A stretch of 60,331 nt of DNA, from positions 1-60,331 of the forward strand of contig CANRKO010000009.1 in the NCBI GenBank assembly GCA_947631235.1, in the 5' to 3' direction. Within the stretch, counting starts at the first letter, position 1. Each line of letters starts with the position of its first letter. This document shows, piece by piece, positions 50,330-59,184 of the stretch. The notes under the pieces were generated by a model. It did not search any database, was not told the DNA's origin, and worked only from the letters and a program-made list of their open reading frames with translations. The stretch is from an uncultured Clostridia bacterium. Lineage in GTDB: Bacteria; Bacillota; Clostridia; UBA1381. A program made the position numbers and the translations under genes.

Positions 50330-50482
50330 TTATCGGGCGTTCTTTTTTACGTCTTTGCACTTGTGCGGACAGTCGGCGCAGCCGCAGCCGCAGCCGCCGT
50401 TTTTGCGCGTGCGTATCACTGAGCGCAGCGCAAGCGTGACCACCGCGGCGAGTATTACGCAGATTATTACGGTAGCAATCAT
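50330..50482 (-). CDS. FeoB-associated Cys-rich membrane protein
   Basis: 50 residues: one N-terminal membrane helix (MIATVIICVILAAVVTLALR), then a basic stretch and GGCGCGCADCPHKCK with five cysteines. This is the standard short protein encoded after feoB in Clostridia, presumed to assist ferrous iron delivery or FeoB assembly. It begins 12 bases downstream of feoB with a GGAGG-type site and is the last gene of the feo operon. Confidence 0.88.
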   Translation of the reverse strand: MIATVIICVILAAVVTLALRSVIRTRKNGGCGCGCADCPHKCKDVKKNAR

Positions 50483-50494
50483 TTTTACCGCCTC

Positions 50495-52663
50495 CTACGC
50501 TTTAAGTCCGCCCTTGACGCTCAGCGTCCTGCTTTCCTTGTACGGGCGCAGCAGCAGGTACATAAATCCTATCACAACGAGTATCGCCGCGACCGTTCCC
50601 ACGCCGAAACCGCCGCCGGTAAAGAGCGTGCCGAGCTGGTAGATGCACAGTGATACCGCGTAAGCGAGCGCGCACTGCCAGCCAATCGCGAACCACGTCC
50701 ACTTCGCGCTGTTCATCTCGCGCTTTATCGCGCCGATTGCCGCGAAACACGGAGCGCACAGCAGGTTAAACACGAGGAACGAGTACGCCGAAAGTCTTGT
50801 GAAATTCATCGCGAGATTTGTCCAGACCTCGAATCCGTCCTCCGCGACCTCCGCGAAACCGCCGTAGAGTATGCCGAACGTGCCGACGACATTTTCCTTC
50901 GCGATAAGTCCCGTAACAGCCGCGACAGCCGCCTTCCAGTCGCCCCAGCCGAGCGGCGCGAATATCGGAGCGAGTATGTTTCCGATTGACGCGAGTATCG
51001 AGTTGTTCATATCCTCCACCATGCCGAACGAGCCGTCCTCAACGCCGAAACCTTGCAGGAACCAGACGAGTATCGTCGCGAGAAGAATAATCGTTCCCGC
51101 CTTCTTTATAAACGACCAGCCGCGCTCCCACATACTGCGCAGTATGCTGCCGACAGTCGGGAGGTGGTATTCGGGCAGTTCTATCACGAACGGCGCGGGG
51201 TCGCCCGCGAACATTTTTGTCTTTTTGAGTATAATACCAGAAACGATTATCGCCGCTATTCCCACAAAGTACGCGCTCGTCGCAACCCATGCCGCGCCGC
51301 CGAAAAGCGCGCCCGCGATAAGCGCGATGATTGGGAGTTTCGCGCCGCAGGGGATAAAGGTGGTCGTCATAATCGTCATGCGCCTGTCGCGCTCGTTCTC
51401 AATCGTGCGCGACGCCATAATTCCCGGAACGCCGCAGCCCGTGCCGATAAGAACGGGAATGAACGACTTGCCCGACAGTCCGAAACGTCTGAAAATTCTG
51501 TCCATGATAAACGCGATACGCGCCATGTAGCCGCAGCCCTCCAAAAACGCGAGGAATATAAACAGCACAAGCATCTGCGGTACAAATCCGAGTACCGCGC
51601 CCACGCCCGCGACAATGCCGTCGAGGATAAGACTGTTGAGCCAGTCAGCCGTGCCGAGCGCGCTGAGCGCACCTTCGATAAGCACGGGTATGCCGGGGAT
51701 TTCAAGCCCGAACAAACTCCAGCCCTCGCCGAAAACGCCGTCGTTCATCCAGTCCGTGACCCACGTTCCGACCGTCGTCACCGATATGTAGTAAACGATG
51801 AACATAACAGCCGCGAAAATCGGCAGAGCGAGTATTCTGTTGGTAACGATTTTGTCTATTTTGTCCGAAAGACTGTTTTTCGCGGCGGTACTCTTTTTCC
51901 TGTAGCAGCCGCCGATTATTGAAGTTATGTACGTGTAACGCTCGTTTGTGATAATGCTTTCGCTGTCGTCGCCCAGTTCCTTCTCGGCGGACGCGATTAT
52001 TTTCTCAACGTCGGGAACGGATACAAGCTGTGACGCAATCTTATCGTCGCGCTCGAACAGCTTAACCGCGTAAAAACGCTTTTGCTCGTTCGTGACGGTG
52101 CCGTCAAGTTCTTCGGCAATTCTGTCAAGATAACCCTCGACATTTTTATCGAACGAGTGGACCGCCTTAAACGGCTTACCCGCCGCCGCGACAGCCTTAT
52201 TCGCCGCCTCTTTGACGCCCGTGCCTTTGAGCGCGGAAATCGCGACAGCCTCGCAGCCGAGAGCGTCTCCGAGTTTCGCAAGGTCGATTTTGTCGCCCTT
52301 TTTATTCACAACGTCGATCATATTCACAGCCATAACGACGGGAATACCGAGTTCCGTAAGCTGCGTCGTGAGATACAGGTTGCGCTCCAAATTGCTGCCG
52401 TCAACGATATTCAATATAACGTCGGGCTTGTCGTTTATAAGGTAGTTTCTCGCGACGACCTCTTCGAGAGTGTACGGGGAGAGCGAGTAAATACCGGGTA
52501 AATCCTCGATTACAACGTCCTTTCTGCCCTTTAACCGCCCCTCTTTTTTCTCGACCGTAACGCCGGGCCAGTTGCCGACGTACTGATTTGAGCCGGTGAG
52601 TGCGTTAAATAATGTTGTTTTGCCGGAGTTGGGGTTTCCGGCAAGCGCGATTTTTATTGCCAT
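50495..52663 (-). CDS. feoB: Ferrous iron transporter FeoB
   Basis: 722 residues. The N-terminal G domain has G1 GNPNSGKTTLFNALTG, G3 DLPGIYSL and G4 NMID, followed by a helical GDI-like region. The membrane part contains the two Gate motifs with conserved Cys (IGTGCGVPGIMA and LLCAPCFAAIGAI). FeoB imports Fe2+ using nucleotide-driven switching. It is preceded by two feoA genes and followed by the Cys-rich partner. Confidence 0.96.
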   Translation of the reverse strand: MAIKIALAGNPNSGKTTLFNALTGSNQYVGNWPGVTVEKKEGRLKGRKDVVIEDLPGIYSLSPYTLEEVVARNYLINDKPDVILNIVDGSNLERNLYLTTQLTELGIPVVMAVNMIDVVNKKGDKIDLAKLGDALGCEAVAISALKGTGVKEAANKAVAAAGKPFKAVHSFDKNVEGYLDRIAEELDGTVTNEQKRFYAVKLFERDDKIASQLVSVPDVEKIIASAEKELGDDSESIITNERYTYITSIIGGCYRKKSTAAKNSLSDKIDKIVTNRILALPIFAAVMFIVYYISVTTVGTWVTDWMNDGVFGEGWSLFGLEIPGIPVLIEGALSALGTADWLNSLILDGIVAGVGAVLGFVPQMLVLFIFLAFLEGCGYMARIAFIMDRIFRRFGLSGKSFIPVLIGTGCGVPGIMASRTIENERDRRMTIMTTTFIPCGAKLPIIALIAGALFGGAAWVATSAYFVGIAAIIVSGIILKKTKMFAGDPAPFVIELPEYHLPTVGSILRSMWERGWSFIKKAGTIILLATILVWFLQGFGVEDGSFGMVEDMNNSILASIGNILAPIFAPLGWGDWKAAVAAVTGLIAKENVVGTFGILYGGFAEVAEDGFEVWTNLAMNFTRLSAYSFLVFNLLCAPCFAAIGAIKREMNSAKWTWFAIGWQCALAYAVSLCIYQLGTLFTGGGFGVGTVAAILVVIGFMYLLLRPYKESRTLSVKGGLKA

Positions 52664-52683
52664 TTATGTATACCTCCTTATTT

Positions 52684-52905
52684 TCAATCCACCAATATCA
52701 TTTTCGCGTCCGCTTTTCTTATGGAAAGCTCGTAATTTCGCACGGTAACCTCGATCGGGTCGCCCAAAGGCGCGACCTTGCGGACAAACACGTCCACGCC
52801 CTTTGTGATGCCCATGTCCATAATTCTCCGCTTAACCGCGCCTTCGCCGTCGAGCTTTAATACCTTGACCGTCTCGCCGATTTTCGCGTCACGTAATGTT
52901 TTCAT
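52684..52905 (-). CDS. feoA: FeoA-type SH3 domain protein (proximal to feoB)
   Basis: 73 residues: MKTLRDAKIGETVKVLKLDGEGAVKRRIMDMGITKGVDVFVRKVAPLGDPIEVTVRNYELSIRK-type text (given here in part) with the canonical RRIMDMGI.KG and APLGDPI.V motifs of FeoA. FeoA is a cytoplasmic partner that binds FeoB and promotes transport. It starts seven bases after GGGAGG and ends 20 bases before feoB. Confidence 0.93.
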   Translation of the reverse strand: MKTLRDAKIGETVKVLKLDGEGAVKRRIMDMGITKGVDVFVRKVAPLGDPIEVTVRNYELSIRKADAKMILVD

Positions 52906-52943
52906 ATTTTAACCTCCCTTTTTTATATACATTGTTTTTATAC

Positions 52944-52976
52944 GGGCTGGTCGTACGCTGCGCGTACTGCTCGCCC
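52944..52976. repeat. REP-like hairpin in the feo operon
   Basis: GGGC...GCCC enclosing GTACGC-TGC-GCGTAC, next to the 78-bp repeat. It is a diverged member of the GTAGGGGC hairpin family, located between the two feoA genes. Confidence 0.6.
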
Positions 52977-52985
52977 AGGCAACCC

Positions 52986-53063
52986 GGGACGTCGAGGGCG
53001 CCGTCCCCTACACCCGTTATTTGTAAATAGTGCGCCGTAGGGGCTGGCGCCCTCGACAGCCCG
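52986..53063. repeat. 78-bp repeat, perfect inverted copy of 37700-37777
   Basis: Identical over 78 positions to the reverse complement of 37700-37777. It stands between the two feoA genes, inside what should be one transcript, 4 bases before the stop of the distal feoA. Confidence 0.95.
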
Positions 53064-53066
53064 CCC

Positions 53067-53276
53067 TTACACCATAATCCTATTCGCCATAGACCTATCA
53101 ATTGCCACACGCGCGTCCCTGACACTCACAATCATATTCCCCGAAATTGCCGACACGACCGTAACCTCCGTCCCCTCGACAAAGCCGAGGTTTTCCAGAA
53201 ACCGCCGCGTCTCGTCCTTACCGGTGATTTTCACTATATTTTTCGTTTCGCCTATATTCACCATAGTTAAAGGCAT
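53067..53276 (-). CDS. feoA: FeoA-type SH3 domain protein (distal)
   Basis: 69 residues: IGETKNIVKITGKDETRRFLENLGFVEGTEVTVVSAISGNMIV is a FeoA domain with R-R-F-L-E-N-L-G-F-V-E-G at the usual turn. Two FeoA paralogues before one FeoB are common in Clostridia. It starts after GGAGGGAG and is separated from the second feoA by 160 bases filled with REP-like hairpins. Confidence 0.9.
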   Translation of the reverse strand: MPLTMVNIGETKNIVKITGKDETRRFLENLGFVEGTEVTVVSAISGNMIVSVRDARVAIDRSMANRIMV

Positions 53277-53434
53277 AGCCGTACACTCCCTCCGTAAACA
53301 TTAAAAAACCGTAGTGCGTCATACACAAGGTATATTAGTTGATAATAATGTTGATTAGCCACAACTAACGTATGTTATACTACCATTATTTTATACCGTT
53401 GTCAAGGGGGTTGTGAAAAATTTTTTGAAAAATT
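53277..53434. promoter_or_regulatory. Divergent feo / GntR-ABC control region
   Basis: An A+T-rich region between the divergent operons. It contains the imperfect palindromes GTTGATTAG/ACAACTAAC (53351-53370) and TAAC-GTAT-GTTA (53367-53378), which could bind an iron-dependent repressor of the DtxR or Fur type. I cannot define the feo promoter with confidence. Confidence 0.4.
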
Positions 53435-53446
53435 TTGAAAAACCTC

Positions 53447-53475
53447 TTGACAAATAACCGTACTAACTGTATTAT
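53447..53475 (+). promoter_or_regulatory. Promoter of the GntR-ABC operon
   Basis: TTGACA (53447-53452) with TATTAT (53470-53475) at 17 bases; TATAAT lies three bases further. The -10 region lies within the operator palindrome. Confidence 0.75.
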
Positions 53476-53496
53476 AATAGTTAATACAGTTAGTAC
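53460..53496. promoter_or_regulatory. GntR operator: perfect 15-bp inverted repeat
   Basis: GTACTAACTGTATTA, 7-base spacer, TAATACAGTTAGTAC. The arms are exact inverse complements. It overlaps the -10 box and ends 22 bases before the GntR start, so it should mediate autorepression. Confidence 0.9.
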
Positions 53497-53518
53497 ACAC
53501 AAAACGGGAGGTGAAAAT

Positions 53519-53893
53519 ATGATACAGCTTGACCTGTCCGACCACAGACCGCTTTACGAGCAAATCAAAGAGAAGATGAAGGAGCTTATAATAGCGGAGA
53601 TTTTAAAGCCGGACGACAAAATACCGTCGGTGCGGGAAATGGCGCAGCAGCTTACGATAAACCCCAACACGATACAACGCGCCTACCGCGATTTGGAGAC
53701 GGAGGGGTACATTTACTCCGTCCGCGCAAAGGGAAGTTTCGTCGCGCCGGTGTCGCGGGTGCGCGAGAAAACGGAGAACACGGAACTTACCGACGAAATG
53801 GAAAATCTCGTAAAACGCGCGCGGTTTCTCGGAATAAAAAAGGAAACGCTCATAGATTTAATCGACGGCGTGTATGAAAAAAAGGAGGAATGA
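53519..53893 (+). CDS. GntR family regulator (YtrA type)
   Basis: 124 residues. The winged helix reads PLYEQIKEKMKELIIAEIL, DKIPSVREMAQQLTINPNTIQRAYRDLETEGYIYSVRAKGSFV. With only a short C-terminal helical tail in place of an effector domain it belongs to the YtrA subfamily, which represses neighbouring ABC exporter genes and is usually relieved by cell-wall antibiotics. ATG at 53519 follows GGGAGGTG. The next gene starts 3 bases after its stop. Confidence 0.92.
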   Translation: MIQLDLSDHRPLYEQIKEKMKELIIAEILKPDDKIPSVREMAQQLTINPNTIQRAYRDLETEGYIYSVRAKGSFVAPVSRVREKTENTELTDEMENLVKRARFLGIKKETLIDLIDGVYEKKEE

Positions 53894-53896
53894 GAT

Positions 53897-54796
53897 ATGA
53901 TTGAAGTAAAAAACGTAATAAAACGTTTCGGCGACTTTTTCGCGCTTAACGGCGTGAATATAAACGTTGAAAAAGGCTCGGTCTACGGTCTTGTCGGACC
54001 AAACGGCGCGGGCAAAACCACGGTAATAAAATGTATGGCGGGCATTTACCGCCAGGACGGCGGCTCGGTTCTGATAGACGGTAAGCCCGTGTACGAGAAC
54101 GCGGAGATTAAAAGCCGCGTCGCGTATGTGAGCGACGACCTGTACTTCTTCCCGGGCTATTCGATAAAGGACAGCGCCGCCTACTATCGCGGCATATACC
54201 CGAATTGGAGCGAGGAACGGTTCGAGGAAATCGCGGACGTGTTCAAAATCGACGAGAAACGCGCCGCGCGCAGACTGTCGAAGGGTATGCAGAAACAGGC
54301 GGCGTTCTGGCTCGGACTTTCGACGCAGCCGGACGTAATGATACTCGACGAGCCGATGGACGGTCTCGACCCCGTAATGCGCCGCAACGTGTGGAACATC
54401 ATGCTCGCCGAGGTCGCGAACCGAGGTATGACGGTGCTCGTGTCGAGCCACAACCTGCGCGAACTTGAGGACGTATGCGACCACGTGGGAATTATGAACA
54501 AAGGCAGGATTGCCATTGAAAAGGGACTTGACGAGGTAAAGGGCAACATTCACAAGGTACAGACCGCGTTCAGGGACGGACTGCCGGACGAGCTTCGGAC
54601 GTCGCTCGACGTATTAAAGCACGAAAAGGCGGGCAGCGTCGATATGCTTATTATACGCGGCGACAGCGGCGAGATAACGGACAAGATAAGGAAATATTCG
54701 CCGCTGCTTTTGGACGTTGTTCCGCTTACGCTCGAAGAGGTATTTATATATGAGTTGGGAGGTATGGGCTATGAGCTTGAAATCATTGGTCAATAA
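53897..54796 (+). CDS. ABC transporter ATP-binding protein
   Basis: 299 residues. Walker A VGPNGAGKTTVIK, a signature loop in the variant form RLSKGMQKQAAFWLGL, Walker B DVMILDEPMDGLDP and the switch His in VLVSSHNLRELE. The C-terminal 80 residues match exporters of the YtrB/CcmA-like class. It partners with the downstream membrane protein in an efflux or envelope-stress exporter. Its end overlaps the permease start by 26 bases. Confidence 0.93.
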   Translation: MIEVKNVIKRFGDFFALNGVNINVEKGSVYGLVGPNGAGKTTVIKCMAGIYRQDGGSVLIDGKPVYENAEIKSRVAYVSDDLYFFPGYSIKDSAAYYRGIYPNWSEERFEEIADVFKIDEKRAARRLSKGMQKQAAFWLGLSTQPDVMILDEPMDGLDPVMRRNVWNIMLAEVANRGMTVLVSSHNLRELEDVCDHVGIMNKGRIAIEKGLDEVKGNIHKVQTAFRDGLPDELRTSLDVLKHEKAGSVDMLIIRGDSGEITDKIRKYSPLLLDVVPLTLEEVFIYELGGMGYELEIIGQ

Positions 54797-56717
54797 AAGC
54801 GTTATAAAATCCGATATGCGCCGTTACTGGTACGTCGGCGTGACGTTCGCGCTCGCGCTGTTTGTCGTGACGGTGCTGCCGTTAAGGAGCACGCTCCTTT
54901 ACCGACCCGACACGGGAAGGGACTTTTTGCACAGTACGTTTTACTTAATGACGCAAACCACCTCGCTGCTTATAATCGTGCCGTTCTGTATAATAACGCC
55001 CGCGCTGCTGTTTTCGTACCTGCACCACAAAAACTCGGTATGTGAAACGCACCGCCTGCCGTTAAGACGCGAGTGCCTGTATTTCTCGCACCTCGTGTCG
55101 GCTGCCGTGCTTATCGCGCTGCCAATCATACTTAACGCCGCGATAATGTTCACCATGGTTGAAACGCTGCCGTCGTATATACTGCTTTGGGCTGCGCTGT
55201 CGATGATATACGCGTTTGAGATAACGAGCTTTTCCGCAGCCGCGTCAATGCTCGTCGGCAACACAGCCGCCGGAGTGATGCTGCCGTCGATCGTAATGTT
55301 CCTGCCGCTGTTTTTCACGGGTGTGATGCAGATACTCGGTACGGATTACCTCCACGGCTACGTCGCAAGCGGCTTGCCGAACTTTATGCGCTGGATTTAC
55401 CCAAGCTACGCGAGCCTTCTCGAAGGCAAAATGTACGTGAGTCTCGCGCTGGGAATTGTGTTTGTCGCGCTGGGCGCGTGGTTCTACCAAATGAGAAGGC
55501 TCGAAAACCACACGCGCATACTCGCGTTCGACGCGCTGAACCCCGTGTTCATGTACGGACTCGCATTCTGCGCCGGTCTTGTCGGATATATGTACCTGGG
55601 TACGATTTTCTACGACAGCGTGAAAATTTCCATGTGGATAGGCTTGCCGTTCGGCATAATAGGAATTATAGTTGCGCGAATGATTATATCGAAGTCGTTC
55701 AAGCCTACGAAAATCCTGAAACCTATCATTATATACACGGCTATGATGTGCGTGCTGTACCTGTTCTACGGCGCGGACATAACGGGCTTTGAAAAGCGCG
55801 TGCCCGACATTGACAATATTGTGTCGGTAAACGTTACGGGTGACTACGGCGTGAGATCGTATAAGAATCCGAGCGGCGAAATAATGTACCTTGCCGAAAA
55901 CGCGCAAAACGACCCGACGCTTTACAACAAAGAGGATATAGAAAAGGTCATCGCGTTCCACCGTGCGGCAGCCGAAAACGGCGAAGAGGAGAGTGACAGC
56001 TATTACTCCCTGCCGATTACGTACACGCTTAAGGACGGCAGCGTGATGAGGCGCAGCTACAACATAACCGACAATAACGAGGAGGTTTTCAGTCTCTATT
56101 GTGCCGTACAGGAGCTTAAGCAGGTAAAATGCGAGAGGTTTCCGATAGTCGGCGACAGCGATACGGAGTACACGAACGTGAGCGTGTCAAATCTCGGAGC
56201 GTCCGCGTGGCTCGACCCGTCGCGGCAGGAGCAGATACTCGCCGCGCTCAGACAGGACGTGCTTAACGCGAAATTTACCGACACCTATAACCCAGGCTCG
56301 ACGATTACAAGTCTGTCGGTCGACAGCCGTATGCCGTCGCTCGACAGTGACAAAAAGCCTGTTGAGGACAAGACGCGCTGGTACTCGGAAACGCTCAGCT
56401 ACAACGTTTACCCGTCGTACACGAACTGTGTCGCGCTGCTTACGGAGTGGGGGCTTTACGACGTCATGCCGTCCGCCGACCAAATAGAGAAGATCGTGGT
56501 CCACCAATATACCGATAAAGAATATTATAAATTCACGTCTTTAAGAGATAAAGCCGATATAGAAAAAGCGCTTGCCCACATCAGGGATAACAGAATTAAA
56601 AATTACGACCGCATGGGCGGCAATTATCAGCGGTTCGAGATACACTACAATTCCGGTACAGGCTATTCGGACTGCACGATCGACGTGGCGTGTATGGAGG
56701 GAATTACCTTCGAATAA
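54771..56717 (+). CDS. ABC transporter permease with large C-terminal domain
   Basis: 648 residues. Hydrophobic helices at about 23-40, 65-85, 105-130, 140-165, 170-195, 220-240, 258-280, 290-308 and 318-336, then an extracytoplasmic domain of 310 residues of the DUF6449 type (SYYSLPITYTLKDGSVMRRSYNI). ATG at 54771 follows GGGAGG. It is the membrane subunit of the GntR-controlled exporter. Substrate not known; related operons respond to cell-wall antibiotics. Confidence 0.85.
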   Translation: MSLKSLVNKSVIKSDMRRYWYVGVTFALALFVVTVLPLRSTLLYRPDTGRDFLHSTFYLMTQTTSLLIIVPFCIITPALLFSYLHHKNSVCETHRLPLRRECLYFSHLVSAAVLIALPIILNAAIMFTMVETLPSYILLWAALSMIYAFEITSFSAAASMLVGNTAAGVMLPSIVMFLPLFFTGVMQILGTDYLHGYVASGLPNFMRWIYPSYASLLEGKMYVSLALGIVFVALGAWFYQMRRLENHTRILAFDALNPVFMYGLAFCAGLVGYMYLGTIFYDSVKISMWIGLPFGIIGIIVARMIISKSFKPTKILKPIIIYTAMMCVLYLFYGADITGFEKRVPDIDNIVSVNVTGDYGVRSYKNPSGEIMYLAENAQNDPTLYNKEDIEKVIAFHRAAAENGEEESDSYYSLPITYTLKDGSVMRRSYNITDNNEEVFSLYCAVQELKQVKCERFPIVGDSDTEYTNVSVSNLGASAWLDPSRQEQILAALRQDVLNAKFTDTYNPGSTITSLSVDSRMPSLDSDKKPVEDKTRWYSETLSYNVYPSYTNCVALLTEWGLYDVMPSADQIEKIVVHQYTDKEYYKFTSLRDKADIEKALAHIRDNRIKNYDRMGGNYQRFEIHYNSGTGYSDCTIDVACMEGITFE

Positions 56718-56735
56718 AAAACGCGTCCGCCCGTC

Positions 56736-56764
56736 TTGAAAAAAAGAACCATATGTGATATAAT
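56736..56764 (+). promoter_or_regulatory. Promoter of the copper ATPase gene
   Basis: TTGAAA (56736-56741) and TATAAT (56759-56764) with a 17-base spacer. No clear CsoR or CopY box was found. Confidence 0.8.
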
Positions 56765-56823
56765 TAACAAAGTCGGAAAAACTAATATTAAATTATTGAT
56801 TTATATTATATGAGGTGTTTTTT

Positions 56824-59058
56824 ATGACGGGCAAATTCGATATAACGGGAATGACGTGCAGCGCGTGCAGCGCGCGCGTGGACAAAGCGGTGCGCTCGCT
56901 TGACGGCGTAAACGAAGTGAACGTGAACCTTCTTATGAATAACATGAGCGTCGATTACGACGGCGACGCGGTGACGGAGGGCGAGATAATCGGCGCGGTG
57001 ATTGCGGCAGGTTACGGCGCGTCCAAAGCGGGCGAAAAAAAGACGGAAAAGCGCGATACGGGCGTTGAGGATGAGATTAAAAGCATGAAGATACGCCTTA
57101 TCGTGTCGGTCGCGCTGCTCGTTCCGCTTATGTACCTTTCGATGGGGCATATGTGGAACTTCCCGCTTGTAAATTTATGGATAAAAGGGTATGAGGACGC
57201 GCTCGCGTTCGCGTTTACGCAGCTGCTTTTGACGCTGCCGATAGTCATAATAAACAGAAAATATTTCATAAACGGCTTTAAAACACTGTTTCACGGTGCG
57301 CCGAACATGGACTCTTTGATAGCGATAGGCTCGGGCGCGTCGCTCGTGTACGGCATCGTGGCGATTTACTGCATCGGCTACGGTCTCGGTCACGGCGACA
57401 AGGAGCTTGTCGAAAGCTACATGATGAACCTCTATTTCGAGGGCGCGGCGACGATCGTGACGCTCATAACGCTCGGCAAATACCTCGAAACACGCGCCAA
57501 GGGCAAAACCTCGCGCGCGATAGAAAAGCTTATAGACCTGTCGCCGAAAACGGCTGTCGTCATAAGGAACGGCAAGGAGAAAACGGTCGCGGTCGAGGAC
57601 GTTAAGGTTGGCGAATATGTAGTCGTAAAAGCCGGACAGACGGTACCGCTTGACGGCGTGATAACCGATGGAAACGGCGCGGTTGACGAGTCGGCGATAA
57701 CGGGCGAGAGCATAGCGGTCGAAAAGACCGTCGGCGACAGCGTTACCGGCGCGACCGTGAACAAGTCGGGTTACTTCGTGTTCCGCGTTGAAAAGGTAGG
57801 GGAGGATACGACGCTCGCTCAGATTATAAGTCTTGTAGAGGAAGCTGCGTCGTCGAAAGCGCCTATATCAAAGCTTGCGGACAAGGTGGCGGGCGTGTTC
57901 GTGCCTGTCGTGATAGGAATAGCGATAGTTACCGCCGTTGTGTGGCTCCTTATCGGCAAGGGCGCGGGGTTCGCGTTTACAATGGCTGTGTCGGTGCTCG
58001 TAATATCGTGTCCGTGCGCGCTCGGACTTGCCACGCCGACCGCGATAATGGTCGGAACGGGCAGGGGAGCGCAGCTCGGCATACTCATAAAATCAGCCGA
58101 AAGCCTTGAAACGGCTTGCAAAACCGACACCGTCGTGCTTGACAAAACCGGCACGATAACCGAGGGCAAGCCGTCAGTGACGGATATAATACCCAGCGGC
58201 GTGACGGAAAACGAGCTTTTATCCGTCGCGGCGGCGGTTGAAAACGCGTCGGAGCATCCGCTTGCGCGCGCGATAGTCGAAAAGGCTGCGGGCATGGACA
58301 TAAAGACAGCCGAGGACTTTCAGCAGACAGCCGGACGCGGCGTAAGCGGCGTTGTGAACGGTAAAAAAATACTTGCCGGAAATTACAAGATGATGTGTGA
58401 AAACAACGTGACCGCGACCGAAAACACCGCGCTCGCGGCGGAGGGCAAGACGGCTCTCTACTTCGCGGCTGACGGTAAATTTATAGGCATAATCGCCGTT
58501 GCGGACACGGTTAAGGAAACGAGCCGCGCCGCGATAGACGCGATGCGCGATATGAAACTTAAAGTGGTAATGCTCACCGGCGACAACAAAGTTACAGCCG
58601 AGGCGATACGCAAGAGCCTCAACATTACCGACGCGATAGCCGAGGTGCTGCCGTCGGGCAAGGAGGCGGAGGTGCGCCGTCTGCAGTCCGAGGGGCGCAG
58701 CGTGGCGATGGTCGGCGACGGCATAAACGACGCGCCCGCACTCACACTCGCCGACGTGGGCGTGGCGATAGGCGCGGGTACGGACGTCGCGATAGAATCG
58801 GCTGACGTGGTACTGATGAAAAGCGACCTGCGCGACGCTGTTACGGCGATGAAATTAAGCCGCGCAGTAATGCGCAACATAAAACAAAACCTCTTTTGGG
58901 CGTTCTTCTACAACGTACTCGGCATACCCGTTGCGGCGGGCGCGCTGTATTGGCTCGGCGGCTTTTGCCTTAACCCGATGATTGCGGCTGCCGCGATGAG
59001 TTTCAGCAGCGTGTTTGTAGTGTCGAACGCGTTAAGACTTCGTTTCTTCAAGCCGTGA
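56824..59058 (+). CDS. copA: Copper-type P1B ATPase
   Basis: 744 residues. One N-terminal heavy-metal-binding domain with [15 protein letters not shown], then eight membrane helices. Diagnostic motifs: [13 protein letters not shown] (CPC, Cu+ specificity), phosphorylation site [16 protein letters not shown] of the actuator domain, SEHPLARAI (HP) and [10 protein letters not shown]. It exports Cu+ from the cytoplasm. ATG at 56824 is preceded by GAGGTG. No copper chaperone or regulator gene is adjacent. Confidence 0.94.
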   Translation: MTGKFDITGMTCSACSARVDKAVRSLDGVNEVNVNLLMNNMSVDYDGDAVTEGEIIGAVIAAGYGASKAGEKKTEKRDTGVEDEIKSMKIRLIVSVALLVPLMYLSMGHMWNFPLVNLWIKGYEDALAFAFTQLLLTLPIVIINRKYFINGFKTLFHGAPNMDSLIAIGSGASLVYGIVAIYCIGYGLGHGDKELVESYMMNLYFEGAATIVTLITLGKYLETRAKGKTSRAIEKLIDLSPKTAVVIRNGKEKTVAVEDVKVGEYVVVKAGQTVPLDGVITDGNGAVDESAITGESIAVEKTVGDSVTGATVNKSGYFVFRVEKVGEDTTLAQIISLVEEAASSKAPISKLADKVAGVFVPVVIGIAIVTAVVWLLIGKGAGFAFTMAVSVLVISCPCALGLATPTAIMVGTGRGAQLGILIKSAESLETACKTDTVVLDKTGTITEGKPSVTDIIPSGVTENELLSVAAAVENASEHPLARAIVEKAAGMDIKTAEDFQQTAGRGVSGVVNGKKILAGNYKMMCENNVTATENTALAAEGKTALYFAADGKFIGIIAVADTVKETSRAAIDAMRDMKLKVVMLTGDNKVTAEAIRKSLNITDAIAEVLPSGKEAEVRRLQSEGRSVAMVGDGINDAPALTLADVGVAIGAGTDVAIESADVVLMKSDLRDAVTAMKLSRAVMRNIKQNLFWAFFYNVLGIPVAAGALYWLGGFCLNPMIAAAAMSFSSVFVVSNALRLRFFKP

Positions 59059-59061
59059 CAC

Positions 59062-59147
59062 GGGGACACTAAACTGTGGGGACACTAAAATTACAGGGAC
59101 ACTAAAGTCAGGATAAAAGGGACACTAAAAATACGGGGACACTAAAA
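59062..59147. repeat. Five GGGACACTAAA direct repeats
   Basis: GGGACACTAAA, usually with one extra leading G and trailing A, occurs at 59062, 59078, 59096, 59119 and 59135 with unequal 4-12 base spacers. It starts directly after the copA stop and ends at the terminator. Noncoding; function unknown. Confidence 0.9.
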
Positions 59148-59180
59148 CTCCCGAAGGGCGTTTGCCTTTCGGGAGTTTTT
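59144..59180. terminator. Bidirectional terminator between copA and spoVT
   Basis: AAAACTCCCGAAGG and CCTTTCGGGAGTTTTT form a stem with one bulge around GCGTTTG, with A- and T-runs on the two sides. Confidence 0.9.
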
Positions 59181-59184
59181 ATAT

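Noticed and set aside
51053..51922. 289-codon ORF on the plus strand
   Set aside because: It is antisense to feoB and extremely rich in Arg, Asp and His. FeoB is certain, so this is a shadow.
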